From: JBBDMC01 sp963826055
Lineage (GTDB): Bacteria; Pseudomonadota; Alphaproteobacteria; Rhizobiales; Kaistiaceae
Reading direction: 5' to 3'
NCBI GenBank assembly: GCA_963826055.1
Contig: CAWGVO010000001.1
Coordinates: 62,001 to 126,000, forward strand
DNA length: 64,000 nt
The notes under the pieces are model-generated. The model ran no database searches. It worked only from the letters and a program-made list of their open reading frames with translations, and was not told where the DNA came from. This document shows positions 16,485 through 25,306 of the stretch, piece after piece; the first letter of the stretch is position 1; each line of letters begins with the position of its first letter. Both the position numbers and the translations under genes were made by a program.

Positions 16485-17054
16485 GTGGCGAAGCGCTCGC
16501 AGAGCATCCCGTCGTGGTATCGGCCGGCGATCGTGATCGCGGCCACCGCGGCCTTGGTAGTCGTCGCCGGCGGCGTCTATTTCTTTTTCTTCAGTCCGCA
16601 CGCTGAAAACGTCGCCGAGGCACGCCTGCTCGCCGACGGCGGCGGAGCGACTTCCGGCGTTGCCGGCGGCGTTGCCGCCGATCCCACCAGCGGCCTGCGT
16701 CTATGCAACCAGACCCAGAGCCGCGTCGGCGTTGCCATCGGCTACAAGGACAAGCGACAATGGATTACGGAAGGCTGGTGGAACGTTGCCGCGGGCACCT
16801 GCGAAACTCTGATGCCAGGACCGCTGGTATCGCGCTTCTACTACCTTTACGCTGTCGACTACGATGAGGGCGGCGTCTGGGGCGGCAAAGCTGCGATGTG
16901 CACCCGCGACAAGATGTTCACGATCCACGGGATCGAGGATTGCGTTGCCCGCGGCTTCGAACGCACCGGCTTCTTTGAAGTCGACACCGGCGAGCAAAAG
17001 AGCTGGACGGTCCAGCTGACCGAACCGACGCAGGCGACCGGCGGTGCCCGATGA
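16485..17054 (+). CDS. DUF1036 membrane-anchored protein
   Basis: 189-residue protein with an N-terminal membrane anchor (AIVIAATAALVVVAGGVYFF) and a periplasmic DUF1036 domain: RLCNQTQSRVGVAIGYKD, WITEGWWNVAAGTCETLMPG and FYYLYAVDYDEGG, with conserved cysteines in CNQT, GTCETL, MCTRDK and EDC. Function of the family is unknown. The start is a GTG at 16485 giving MAKRSQSIP. Its stop overlaps the pyk start (ATGA), so the two genes are co-translated; DUF1036-pyk coupling is often seen in alphaproteobacteria. Confidence 0.85.
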   Translation: MAKRSQSIPSWYRPAIVIAATAALVVVAGGVYFFFFSPHAENVAEARLLADGGGATSGVAGGVAADPTSGLRLCNQTQSRVGVAIGYKDKRQWITEGWWNVAAGTCETLMPGPLVSRFYYLYAVDYDEGGVWGGKAAMCTRDKMFTIHGIEDCVARGFERTGFFEVDTGEQKSWTVQLTEPTQATGGAR

Positions 17055-18482
17055 GGCGCGCGCGCAAGACCAAGATCCTCGCCACTCTCGGCCCCGCCTC
17101 GTCGGACAAGGAAACGCTCACCAACCTGTTCGCGGCCGGCGCCGACGTCTTCCGCATCAACATGAGCCACGCCAGCCACGACGTCATGCGTCAGTTGGTC
17201 GCCACAATTCGTGAGATCGAGAGCGAGCAGAGACGGCCGATCGGCATCCTCGTCGACCTCCAGGGTCCCAAGTTGAGGCTTGGCACCTTTGCCGCCCACG
17301 CCGTGAACCTCACGGTGGGCAAGACCTTCGTCCTCGACTCCGACCCGACCCCGGGCGACACCAATCGCGTCCAGTTGCCCCATCCGGAAATTCTTGCCGC
17401 GCTGCGGCCCGACCACCGCCTGCTGCTCGACGACGGCAAGATACGGCTGCGCGTTGCCGAGGCCGACTGGCGCCAGGGCAGTCACTGTCGTCGAGGTTGG
17501 CGGTGCGCTGTCGGACCGCAAGGGCATCAACGTTCCCGACACCACGCTCCCGGTCAGCGCCCTCACCTCCAAGGATCGCTCCGACCTCGAGGCCGCCCTC
17601 AGCGCCGGCGTCGACTGGATCGCCCTGTCGTTCATCCAGCGACCCGATGACCTCGCCGAGGTCCGCAAGGTCGCCCGCGGCAAGGCAGGCGTGCTCGCCA
17701 AGATCGAGAAACCGCAGGCGGTCGAGCACCTCGCCGAAATCATCGAGCATGCCGACGCACTGATGGTGGCGCGCGGCGACCTCGGCGTTGAACTCCCGGT
17801 CGAGCGGGTTCCCGGCATCCAGAAGCAGATCACCCGCGCCGCCCGCCGCGCCGGCAAGCCGGTCGTGGTCGCGACCCAGATGCTGGAGTCGATGATCACC
17901 TCGCCGGTGCCGACTCGCGCCGAGGTGTCCGACGTCGCCACAGCCGTGTTCGAGGGGGCCGACGCCGTCATGCTGTCGGCCGAGTCGGCGGCCGGGGCAT
18001 ATCCGGTCGAGGCGGTCGCCACCATGGACCGCGTCGCCAGGGAGGTCGAGCGCGACCCGAATTACGTCGCCATCCTGCGTGCCCAGCGTACCGAGCCGGA
18101 GCCGACCGCCGCCGACGCCATTTCGGCGGCCGCGCGCCAGATCGCCGAGACCCTCAACCTGGCGGCCGTGTGCTGCTTCACCGCCTCCGGCGCCACCGCC
18201 ATGCGGACCGCGCGCGAACGTCCGCAGACGCCGATCGTCGCCCTGTCGCCGGTGATCGCGACGGCCCGCCGCCTGGCCATCGTCTGGGGACTCCATTGCG
18301 TCTTCGGCGACGAACCGCCGAGTCTGGAAGGCATGATCGAGCGCGCCTGCGCCGTCGCCAGGGAAGAGGGCTTCGCCGCCCCCGGCCAGCGCATCATCAT
18401 CACCGCCGGCGTGCCGTTCGGGGCGCCGGGCGCGACCAATATGTTGAGAATCGCCTACGTCAGCGATAGCCCGCCGGCCTGA
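17051..18482 (+). CDS. pyk: Pyruvate kinase, one frameshift
   Basis: Last step of lower glycolysis (phosphoenolpyruvate plus ADP to pyruvate plus ATP), about 476 residues. Seen are KILATLGPASSDKETL, FRINMSHASHD, the substrate-binding LAKIEKPQAVEHL with the essential lysine and MVARGDLGVELPVE, and QMLESMITSPVPTRAEVSD. A single apparent +1 shift near 17467, in the B domain, breaks the frame between RVAEAD and GARAVTVVEVGG. The C-terminal domain is complete. Coupled by a 4-nt overlap to the DUF1036 gene. Confidence 0.93.
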
Positions 18483-18502
18483 CGCCGCCTGGCGGCGCGT
18501 CA
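18480..18502. terminator. Hairpin shared by the convergent pyk and TPR gene ends
   Basis: TGACGCCGCC at 18480-18489 can pair with GGCGGCGCGTCA at 18491-18502, with one bulged base. The hairpin includes both stop codons of the converging genes. There is no T tract, so it may act as a weak bidirectional terminator or RNA end-stabiliser only. Confidence 0.4.
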
Positions 18503-19102
18503 GATGCCTTTGCGCAACTGATCCTCGAGCAGGAACATCTCTACCTGAACCTCTTCGAGGTTGGGGTCGATGGCGAGCGCAGCCTTGAAGGCCTGAACCG
18601 CCCGCTCCTTGTCACCGAGCTTGACCATGATCATCCCGAGGCCGGCCAGCGCCCCGAAGTGGCGCGGCTCAAGCGCCAGCGTGCGCTGGATGTCGGCGAT
18701 CGAATCCTGCAGCCGATCGACCATGAAGTAGACCGTCGCCCGCTTGTTCCAGCCTTCGGCGTAGTCGGGCTTTGTCGCCACCACCGTGTCGAGATAGTTG
18801 AGCGCCAGCGTGTAGGCCTGGATGCTCATGGCCGTGATCGCATTGCTCATCAGTTCGTCGATCCCGACGTCGCCCGACTCGAGCCACAGGTGGACGATGT
18901 CGCGCTCGATCGCCCTCCCCTCGTCGACGCCCCGCGCTGCCTTCAGTTCGGCGAACAGCGTGTCCAGGCGTTGGGCGCGCTGGACGTCCGTCGTCGTTGC
19001 CGGCGGCGGCGCGACAGCGGTGCCGGCATTCGCATCGGCGGCTGCGGCCCCCGGAAACGCGGCGACCAGAACCAGCGCAAAGAATGCGGTTGCGATTCGC
19101 AT
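18500..19102 (-). CDS. Secreted tetratricopeptide-repeat protein
   Basis: 200-residue protein with a signal peptide (MRIATAFFALVLVAAFPGAA) and TPR units in the C-terminal half: LNYLDTVVATKPDYAEGWNK, ADIQRTLALEPRHFGALAGL and AVQAFKAALAIDPNLEEV. TPRs mediate protein interactions, probably in the periplasm. It is a clear paralogue of the next upstream gene (19159-19791), with the same domain plan and near-identical phrases (KPDYAEGWNKRA, LALEPRHF), so the pair arose by tandem duplication. Specific partner unknown. Confidence 0.85.
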   Translation of the reverse strand: MRIATAFFALVLVAAFPGAAAADANAGTAVAPPPATTTDVQRAQRLDTLFAELKAARGVDEGRAIERDIVHLWLESGDVGIDELMSNAITAMSIQAYTLALNYLDTVVATKPDYAEGWNKRATVYFMVDRLQDSIADIQRTLALEPRHFGALAGLGMIMVKLGDKERAVQAFKAALAIDPNLEEVQVEMFLLEDQLRKGI

Positions 19103-19158
19103 CGTTCGACCCCGCTCGTCACGCGCCGCGTCCGCGACCGAAGCCCGCTCCGCCGGCG

Positions 19159-19791
19159 TCAGATCTTCGACCCTGCGTTCTCGATTTCGTCGAGTGCCTT
19201 TTTGACGTTATCGAGGTGCGGGTCGATGGCGAGCGCCCGCTTGTAAACCTCGACCGCCTGCTTGTCGTCGCCGACATCGGCGAGGATCGCACCCAGACCG
19301 CTCAAAGCCGCGAAATGGCGCGGCTCGAGCGCGAGCACCCGCCGGATATCGGCAAGCGATTTGGAATAGTCCTGTGTCCGGTAGTAGACCGACGCGCGCT
19401 TGTTCCACCCTTCCGCGTAGTCAGGCTTGAGGGTAGTGATGCGGTCAAGGAGATCGAGCGCCAGCGAGTAGTTCTCGTCGTCGATTGCCTGCACCGCCCA
19501 CTTCATCAGCAGGTCGATGGTGTCGCTGCCCGACTCCATCCACAGGCCGATGATCTTCTCCTCCGCCGCCCGCGCCGCCGCGGTGGTGTCGGCGCTGGCA
19601 AGCGTCGCGAACAGCTGATCGAGCTGCTCCGGGCGGCTGAGCTGGGGCTGCTCGGGGGCCGTCGCGTCCCCCTCCTGGCCGAGCAGGGGCGGCGGCTGCT
19701 CCGCCGGCGGCAGGGCATCCTGCGCCACCGCGCCACCGTGGGGGGCAAGGACGGCAAGCAAAGCCGCCAGAATCGCACCGCCAATCCGCAT
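19159..19791 (-). CDS. Secreted tetratricopeptide-repeat protein (paralogue)
   Basis: 210-residue paralogue of the preceding TPR protein: signal peptide (MRIGGAILAALLAVLAPHGG), a Pro/Gln-rich linker, then TPRs (LLDRITTLKPDYAEGWNKRA, LADIRRVLALEPRHFAALSG, AVEVYKRALAIDPHLDNV). The start ATG at 19791 gives the same MRI- N-terminus as its neighbour. 56 bp separate the two genes, both on the minus strand, probably one transcript. Confidence 0.85.
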   Translation of the reverse strand: MRIGGAILAALLAVLAPHGGAVAQDALPPAEQPPPLLGQEGDATAPEQPQLSRPEQLDQLFATLASADTTAAARAAEEKIIGLWMESGSDTIDLLMKWAVQAIDDENYSLALDLLDRITTLKPDYAEGWNKRASVYYRTQDYSKSLADIRRVLALEPRHFAALSGLGAILADVGDDKQAVEVYKRALAIDPHLDNVKKALDEIENAGSKI

Positions 19792-19844
19792 ACAAAAAGA
19801 ATAGGGCGGGCGCGGCCGGCCGTAAAGCGCGCGGTGTCGGGCGG

Positions 19845-19970
19845 CTAGCCCTGGCGGGCCTTGAAACGGCGGTTGGTCTTGTTGATAACGAAGACCCGGC
19901 CCTTGCGCCGGACCAGCCGGTTGTCGCGGTGGCGCTTGCGCAGCGATCGGAGGGAATTGCGGATCTTCAT
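19845..19970 (-). CDS. rpmJ: 50S ribosomal protein L36 (zinc-free type)
   Basis: 41-residue protein MKIRNSLRSLRKRHRDNRLV...RRKGRVFVINKTNRRFKARQG. It is the L36 variant that lacks the four zinc-binding Cys/His residues (the C-minus, YkgO-like type), here the ordinary form of alphaproteobacteria. Very basic and too short for many gene finders. It stands alone just upstream of the TPR pair on the same strand. Confidence 0.93.
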   Translation of the reverse strand: MKIRNSLRSLRKRHRDNRLVRRKGRVFVINKTNRRFKARQG

Positions 19971-20074
19971 GGGCGGCGGCTGGTGGCTCGGATGAACGGA
20001 ACGGACGGCAAAGCGCCGCCTTCGATGGCGGCCGGAAAATATGGACGCCCCGCCGGGGTGTCAAGCACGCGCCC

Positions 20075-20914
20075 GTGCCCTACGCGCCCTCCCCGCCTGC
20101 CGCCGCGCCTGAAACCTTGGCCGCGCCCCTCCGCAGACCGCCGCAACCGCCGCCCGCCAGCGGGCTGAACCGCCTCACCGCGTTTCCCACCCCGCGCCCG
20201 ACCGTCATGGTCGTCAGCCACGAGCGCTCCGGCACCCATTTCCTGATGAACGCCGTCGCCCGCGGCTACGGCTACATCGCCGATCCGTGGGTCGACCTCG
20301 ATTACAACCACCTGGGGATCAACTTCTTCGCCCCGCGGGAGCTGGCGCGGGCGCTCGCCTGGTTCGCCGACCAGCGCACAGCCAACCTTATCAAGTCCCA
20401 CCACGCGGTCGACTTCTTCGAGCCGGTGCTCGGCGCGCTCTTGTCGAAGATGCGGATTCTCTACATCCACCGCGATCCGGTCGCGGTCATGGCGTCGTTT
20501 TCGCGCCTCATCAACGAGTGGCCGTGGCGGGAGGGTCCGAAGCGCGACAGCGTCGTCGCCTTCGCCGCCGCCGAGCCCGAAGGCCAGCTTCTGCGCTACC
20601 AGATCCGGCAGCGGCGCAACATGCTCGACCGCTGGGCCGCCCACGTCGAAGGCTGGACGAAGGCGGCCAGGGGCCAGCGCAACCTGCGCGTCGTCCGCTA
20701 CGAAAGTCTCAGGGACGACTACGCCGCGACGCTGACCGGCCTCGGCGACTTCCTCCGCGCCAAGCCGGTCGACCTGACGCCGCCGCCGCGCGACGTGAGC
20801 GTCATCGCCGAGCACGTGGCGGTGGGCGACGCCGAGGTGCCCGAGCGCGAGGCACTGCGCGCCCTCGCCCTCTCCGAGGTCGGCGACACCATGCGGGCGC
20901 TCGGCTACGCCTGA
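20075..20914 (+). CDS. Sulfotransferase domain protein
   Basis: 279-residue PAPS-dependent sulfotransferase-fold protein. The 5'-phosphosulfate loop is VVSHERSGTHFLMNAV and the 3'-phosphate binding strand is ILYIHRDPVAVMASFSRLI; VVRYESLRDDY is a further family element. Substrate unknown; a carbohydrate or lipid acceptor is possible. The start is uncertain: a GTG at 20075 gives a Pro/Ala-rich leader, and the first in-frame ATG is at codon 45 just before the PAPS loop, so the real start lies in between or at the GTG. Single gene, divergent from rpmJ. Confidence 0.82.
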   Translation: MPYAPSPPAAAPETLAAPLRRPPQPPPASGLNRLTAFPTPRPTVMVVSHERSGTHFLMNAVARGYGYIADPWVDLDYNHLGINFFAPRELARALAWFADQRTANLIKSHHAVDFFEPVLGALLSKMRILYIHRDPVAVMASFSRLINEWPWREGPKRDSVVAFAAAEPEGQLLRYQIRQRRNMLDRWAAHVEGWTKAARGQRNLRVVRYESLRDDYAATLTGLGDFLRAKPVDLTPPPRDVSVIAEHVAVGDAEVPEREALRALALSEVGDTMRALGYA

Positions 20915-21360
20915 GCTAGTTCAGGTAGGCGGATCCCACTTCCGGCGGGCGTGCGACGGTTCGGCGAAGCGGCGACGGTCGCGCAACGGGCCATTTTGAT
21001 AAGCGCTTCCCAAGCACGACTCCGGCGTGTTTGGTAGCCGCCAATACGTCCAAGAAAACGACTGGCGTAGGGCTGGAGGGGGGCTGTTGGCGGGTGTCAG
21101 ACTCCGCGGGGTTGTCAAGCGCTACGGCGCGACAACCGCGGTTGATGGGATTGACCTCGACATCGCTGAGGATGAAATAGACAGAGCGCGGATCGTCAAG
21201 AAAGCGGACCACATCAGCACGGAGTCGGTCGACGGACATGGAGCTCACGTGTCAAGGATGCGGACCGGAATCCTACCTACCCCAAGAGAAAAGAGACATC
21301 AGTCAAAGCATCGTCCTGGTTCAGGCAGGTCGTCGCCCGCGATGGGAAGCTTCGGGAAGA
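20915..21360. other. Gene-poor spacer with a gene relic
   Basis: 446 bp between the sulfotransferase gene and the tRNA. It contains a short ABC-ATPase-like fragment on the plus strand (entered separately). A minus-strand frame over the same stretch (20916-21248, MSVDRLRADVVRFLDDPRSV) has no recognisable domain and loses conviction after about 40 residues. No promoter, terminator or complete gene is evident. Confidence 0.5.
21096..21176 (+). pseudogene. Relic of an ABC transporter ATPase N-terminus
   Basis: Twenty-seven codons, VRLRGVVKRYGATTAVDGID...LDIAEDE, look exactly like the first strand pair of a spermidine/iron-type ABC ATPase (consensus vrLrgVtKrYG.ttAvdgidLdI..GE), but the Walker A region that should follow within ten residues is absent and the frame turns into unrelated sequence. 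I read it as the stump of a deleted gene. The similarity is by eye only. Confidence 0.45.
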
Positions 21361-21435
21361 TGGTGGGCGGTACTGGGATTGAACCAGTGACCCCTACGAT
21401 GTCAACGTAGTGCTCTCCCGCTGAGCTAACCGCCC
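21361..21435 (-). tRNA. tRNA-Val (GAC)
   Basis: Complete cloverleaf on the minus strand: acceptor GGGCGGT/ACCGCCC, D arm GCTC-N7-GAGC, anticodon arm CTACG-TTGACAT-CGTAG with anticodon GAC (complement of 21401-21403), T arm ACTGG-TTCAATC-CCAGT, discriminator A and an encoded CCA at 21361-21363. Reads valine codons GUC/GUU. Confidence 0.96.
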
Positions 21436-21583
21436 ATCCGAGCCCGCCGCCCGGTCGGGATCGACGGCAGGCCCCCGGCATATATCAGGCCGGCGGCGGC
21501 CCCTTCAAGCCTCAGACCCGGCCCTGCCCCCAACCCGAAGGCCGGAACTGGATTCGGCGCCGATTGTCGCGTAAGCCGGGGCG

Positions 21584-22384
21584 ATGCTGACGCTCTACCA
21601 CTACGACCGCTCGACCGCCGCCCAGCGCGTCCGCCTGGCGCTCGAGGAAAAGGCCATCCCCTGGCAGAGCGTCATCGTCGACACTGCCCGCGGCGATCCC
21701 GGCGAACTGCCCGAGGACTACCACCGGCTGAACCCGAAGGGACTGGTGCCGGTGATCATTCACGACGGCACTGCCATCCCTGAATCGCTGGTCATTCTTG
21801 AGTACCTGGAGGATACCTTTCCCGAGGTGCCGCTTCGGCCGGCGGGTGCCGCCGCCCGCGCCAAGATGCGGCTGTGGATGCGCAAGATCGACGAGACCGT
21901 GCACGTGGCGAGCCGTGTGCTTGGCGTGTGCATCGTCAACCGGCACATCTACCGGCAGAAGGGCGAGGACAAGATCAAGAAATACTACGGGGCAATGCGC
22001 GACGGCGTCCGCCGTCGCAACGACCTCGTCAACATCGAGCAGGGCCTGGATTCCCCCCTGCTGCCGGATGCGGTGTGGACCTTCCGTTCGCTGTTCGAGG
22101 AGATGGACCGCACCCTTGCCGGCGCGCCGTGGCTCGCGGGCGACGACTATTCCCTCGCCGATGTGGCGCTGGTCGTCTACGTCCGCCGGGCGGAGTCGTT
22201 CATGATGTCGCCTCTGTGGAACGACCTCCGCCACCTCAACGAATGGTACGCGCGCATCGCGGCACGACCGGCCTACGCGCGGGCGATCGTCGAATGGGGC
22301 GACGTCACCGAGGCCGAACGTACGGCCCACGGAACCAAGGCGTTCGGCCGCATCGCGGACCTCTGGAACGCTTACCGGACCTGA
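21584..22384 (+). CDS. Glutathione S-transferase family protein
   Basis: 266-residue GST. The N-terminal thioredoxin-fold domain is clear (MLTLYHYDRSTAAQRVRLAL, then LNPKGLVPVIIHDGTAIPES with the cis-proline and the glutathione-binding ES pair), and the C-terminal helical domain carries WLAGDDYSLADVALVVYVRR (N-capping box). An insert around RQKGEDKIKKYYGAMRDGVR makes it longer than the usual 200-220 residues. Substrate unknown. Start ATG at 21584; no frameshift. Confidence 0.88.
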   Translation: MLTLYHYDRSTAAQRVRLALEEKAIPWQSVIVDTARGDPGELPEDYHRLNPKGLVPVIIHDGTAIPESLVILEYLEDTFPEVPLRPAGAAARAKMRLWMRKIDETVHVASRVLGVCIVNRHIYRQKGEDKIKKYYGAMRDGVRRRNDLVNIEQGLDSPLLPDAVWTFRSLFEEMDRTLAGAPWLAGDDYSLADVALVVYVRRAESFMMSPLWNDLRHLNEWYARIAARPAYARAIVEWGDVTEAERTAHGTKAFGRIADLWNAYRT

Positions 22385-22525
22385 CTTTTTCGCCTCGCCA
22401 TGCGACCGATCACCTCGCCGCATTGTTCGCCGCTGGCGCCCGCCTTTGAGACCGGCTAGCTTCGCGCCCATGAAAAACAAAATCCTCGGCCCCAGCCGTC
22501 CTCGGCTTCGTTCATCGCGATTACA

Positions 22526-22918
22526 ATGTCAGTGGCCCACGCCCAGCAGATGATCCCGGCTCCTGCCGACGTGTCGGCTCCGCCTTCCGACGCAGTCGTC
22601 ACCGCCTCGGGGCTCGCCAGCAAGGTGCTCGAAAAGGGCACCGGCAGCGTCCATCCGAAGGCGACCGACAGGGTCGAGGTCAACTACACCGGCTGGACCA
22701 CCGACGGAAAGATGTTCGACAGCTCGATCGTGCGCGGCCAAACGGCGACGTTCCCGTTGAGGCGTGTCATCGCCGGCTGGACCGAGGGCGTCCAGCTGAT
22801 GGTCGAGGGCGAGAAGCGGCGCTTCTGGATCCCGGAGAAACTGGCCTACCAGGGAACGCCCGGCTATCCGGCCGGCATGCTGGTCTTCGACATCGAGCTC
22901 ATCCGCATCAAGCGGTGA
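22526..22918 (+). CDS. FKBP-type peptidyl-prolyl cis-trans isomerase
   Basis: Proline isomerase/chaperone with one FKBP domain: GSVHPKATDRVEVNYTGWTT, FDSSIVRGQTATFPLRRVIA, GWTEGVQLMVEGEKRRFWIP and LVFDIELIRI. The frame given starts inside the signal peptide. The real start is most likely the ATG at 22470: allowing two +1 shifts near 22494 and 22516, it reads MKNKILG-AVLGFVIAITMS-VAHAQ, a good secretory signal. The protein is therefore probably periplasmic. Short type, about 110 mature residues. Downstream gene is convergent. Confidence 0.88.
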   Translation: MSVAHAQQMIPAPADVSAPPSDAVVTASGLASKVLEKGTGSVHPKATDRVEVNYTGWTTDGKMFDSSIVRGQTATFPLRRVIAGWTEGVQLMVEGEKRRFWIPEKLAYQGTPGYPAGMLVFDIELIRIKR

Positions 22919-22938
22919 TCGGCCGTCCCCGCCGGCGC

Positions 22939-24707
22939 TCACTCGCGCGCCCCCGACTTGACGAAGCCCTCCCTGATCCGCTCGGCATCGGCAGGATTGG
23001 TGAACGGAAGGCGTGCGAGGTGTCCGGCAAACGAATATTTCGGGTTCAACTGCCTCACCTCGCTCCAGATTCGCCGAGCCTCCTCGATCTCGCCGAGGTG
23101 GCCGAGGGCGGAGACCAACAGCCCTCGTGACAGGTCGGTCTTCGGCGATTGCCGGATGCGCTCGCGGAATGTCGCCGCAGCCGTCTCGTACTTGCCAGCG
23201 ACCAGGTAGGCCGTCCCCAGGAAGTGCAAGGTCTGGTGGGCGAAGTTGGGGTCGAGACGTATGCAGCGCTCCGCCAGTGGGATCGCCGCCTCGGGATTGC
23301 CGGAATAGACCTCCACAAGAGCAAGCGTGCCCAGGGCGTTCACGTAGTTCGGATTGATTGCCAGCGCCGCTTCCAATTCGCGCTTCCCCATCTCCAGGTC
23401 GCGCGACCAGATCGCCATCACCGAGGCGACGAAGTGCGCGTAAGGCACGTTCGGACCCTTCTCGACCGCAACCTGGGCGAAGCGCACCGCCCGCTCGAAA
23501 GCGTCGGGCGCCCCGGTCCAATGGTTCTGGAAGTCGAGGTTGTTCGCCATTCCGAGGCCGGCGTAGGCCTCGGCGAAATCCGCGATCGATTTCGATCGCA
23601 CGACCGAGCAGCGAGGTCACCTGGTCGAAAATCTCGCGTCCGCTCCGCTGTCCGTTGAGAAGTTCACGTGCCCTGAGCCAGAGGTCGTGCGCCTCGATGC
23701 TCTCCGTCGGGGTATCGGCGATGCGCGCCGCTTCGACCGGACGTCAGCTTGACCTTGAGCGCCCCCACGATGTGACGGGTAACTTCATCCTGGACTTCAA
23801 AGATATCGGTCAGGTCCCGGTCGTATCGCTCCGCCCACACGTGAGCCCCGTTGGCCGCATTGATCAACTGGGCGGTGATGCGCACCTTGTTGCCGGCGCG
23901 GCGGATCGAGCCTTCCAGCACCGACTTGACCCCGAGTTCGCGGCCGACGGTGCGAATGTCCGGGCTCTTGCCCTTGTAGGCAAAGCTCGAGTTCCGCGCG
24001 ATCACCAGCAGACCGCCGACCTTGGAAAGGTCGGTGATGATGTCCTCGGTAATGCCGTCGGAGAAATACTCCTGCGCGGGATCGCCGGACATGTTGTCGA
24101 ACGGCAGCACGGCAATGGATGGAGGTTCCGGCTCCTCCGGTGCGCTCGCCGAGAGCTTCGCCGCAGCCTGGGCAATCACCACTTCCGCATCCGGGTGCCA
24201 CTTCCAGATACGGATCGGCCGGGCGATGTTCTTGACCGCCACGTCCCCGCCGTCGCGAAAGTCCACGTCGACGCGGTTGCCAACACTCTCGTAGACGATG
24301 GCTGAAACGCACACACCGCCGGGTTCCGCCAGCGGCTCCAGCCGCGCGGCGACGTTGACCCCATCGCCATAGATGTCATCACCATCGATGATGATGTCGC
24401 CGAGGTTGATGCCGATCCTCAGCCTGATTGCTGACCCCTCAGGCTGCGTGTTGATCGCCCGCTGGATTGCGAGCGCGCAACGGACGGCGTCGACAACGCT
24501 GGCGAACTCCACCAGCGTGCCGTCGCCGATCAGCTTGACCACCCGGCCCCTGTGCTCGGCGACGGCCGGATCGAACACCTTCTCGCGGTGAAGTTTCAGC
24601 GCCGCCAGCGTGCCGGCTTCGTCAGCACCCATCAGGCGCGAATAGCCGACGACGTCGGCCGCAAGCACAGCCGCCAGCCGCCGGTCGACCTGATTGTTTT
24701 CCGCCAT
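22939..24707 (-). CDS. Class III adenylate/guanylate cyclase with TolB-like and TPR domains, two frameshifts
   Basis: About 588 residues. The N-terminal cyclase homology domain (10-175) shows RRLAAVLAADVVGYSRLMGA, KLIGDGTLVEFASVVDAV and RIGINLGDIIIDGDDIYGDG; the metal-binding aspartate in LAADVVGYS is present. A middle module (SIAVLPFDNMSGDPAQEYFS, RELGVKSVLEGSIRRAGNKV) is the TolB-like N-terminal type usual in these proteins, followed by TPRs (AIPLAERCIRLDPNFAHQTL). Two apparent +1 shifts near 23738 and 23597 fall between middle and TPR parts. Which nucleotide it cyclises is not clear; many members of this architecture are soluble adenylate cyclases. Minus strand, 50 bp from cpdR. Confidence 0.88.
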
Positions 24708-24757
24708 GCGCGGATTCGTATTGGATATCGGCCCCGCGCGCCAGCGCGGCCCTGCCC

Positions 24758-25117
24758 TCAGGCCGCCAGCAGCTTCTCCACCTCGTTGACGAGGTCGCGT
24801 AGATGGAAGGGCTTCGACAGCACCTTGGCGTCCTTGGGCGCGTTCGAATCGGGGTTGAGCGCCACCGCCGCGAAGCCGGTGATGAACATCACCTTGAGGT
24901 CGGGGTCGAACTCGGTCGCCCGCCGTGCCAGCTCGATGCCGTCCATTTCCGGCATCACGATATCGGTCAGGAGCAGCGTGAACGGCTCCTCGCGAATGCG
25001 CTGGTAGGCCGACAGGCCGTTGTCGAAAGCGACCACATCGTGACCGGCGTTCTGCAGTGCCTTGGCAAGGAAACGGCGCATGTCGTGGTCGTCTTCGGCG
25101 AGCAGGATTCGTGACAT
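24758..25117 (-). CDS. cpdR: Single-domain response regulator CpdR
   Basis: 119-residue receiver-only protein with phospho-acceptor D52 in LLLTDIVMPEMDGIELAR and the CpdR hallmark KVMFITGFAAVALNP followed by KVLSKPFHLRDLVNEVEKLL. In Caulobacter, unphosphorylated CpdR delivers substrates such as PdeA to ClpXP and thereby promotes CtrA proteolysis; the CckA-ChpT relay phosphorylates it. Length and motifs match closely. It is divergent from an N-formylglutamate amidohydrolase gene, as in many alphaproteobacteria. Confidence 0.92.
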   Translation of the reverse strand: MSRILLAEDDHDMRRFLAKALQNAGHDVVAFDNGLSAYQRIREEPFTLLLTDIVMPEMDGIELARRATEFDPDLKVMFITGFAAVALNPDSNAPKDAKVLSKPFHLRDLVNEVEKLLAA

Positions 25118-25306
25118 CGGCAAGATCGGAGGCCCCGGTTCGTTTCCCCTCACCACAATCGGGCGATTAATCCTTACCCCAGTAAAGATCGCGTGAATAG
25201 CGGCCTTATTCGGGCGTTTGACCACAGTGGACAGGGTGTGGCGAAGTTGGCAACATCCCCATGTCCGCAAAGCGCGGACAGCCCGTTTCACCGCTCGGTA
25301 CAACCC

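Noticed and set aside
20916..21248. Minus-strand frame of 110 codons after the sulfotransferase gene
   Set aside because: No recognisable domain, weak start context, and it overlaps the ABC-ATPase-like relic on the other strand.
25150..25185. CtrA site between cpdR and the amidohydrolase gene (TTAATCCTTACC)
   Set aside because: The second TTAA is missing and the half site deviates from TTAACCAT; too weak to list.
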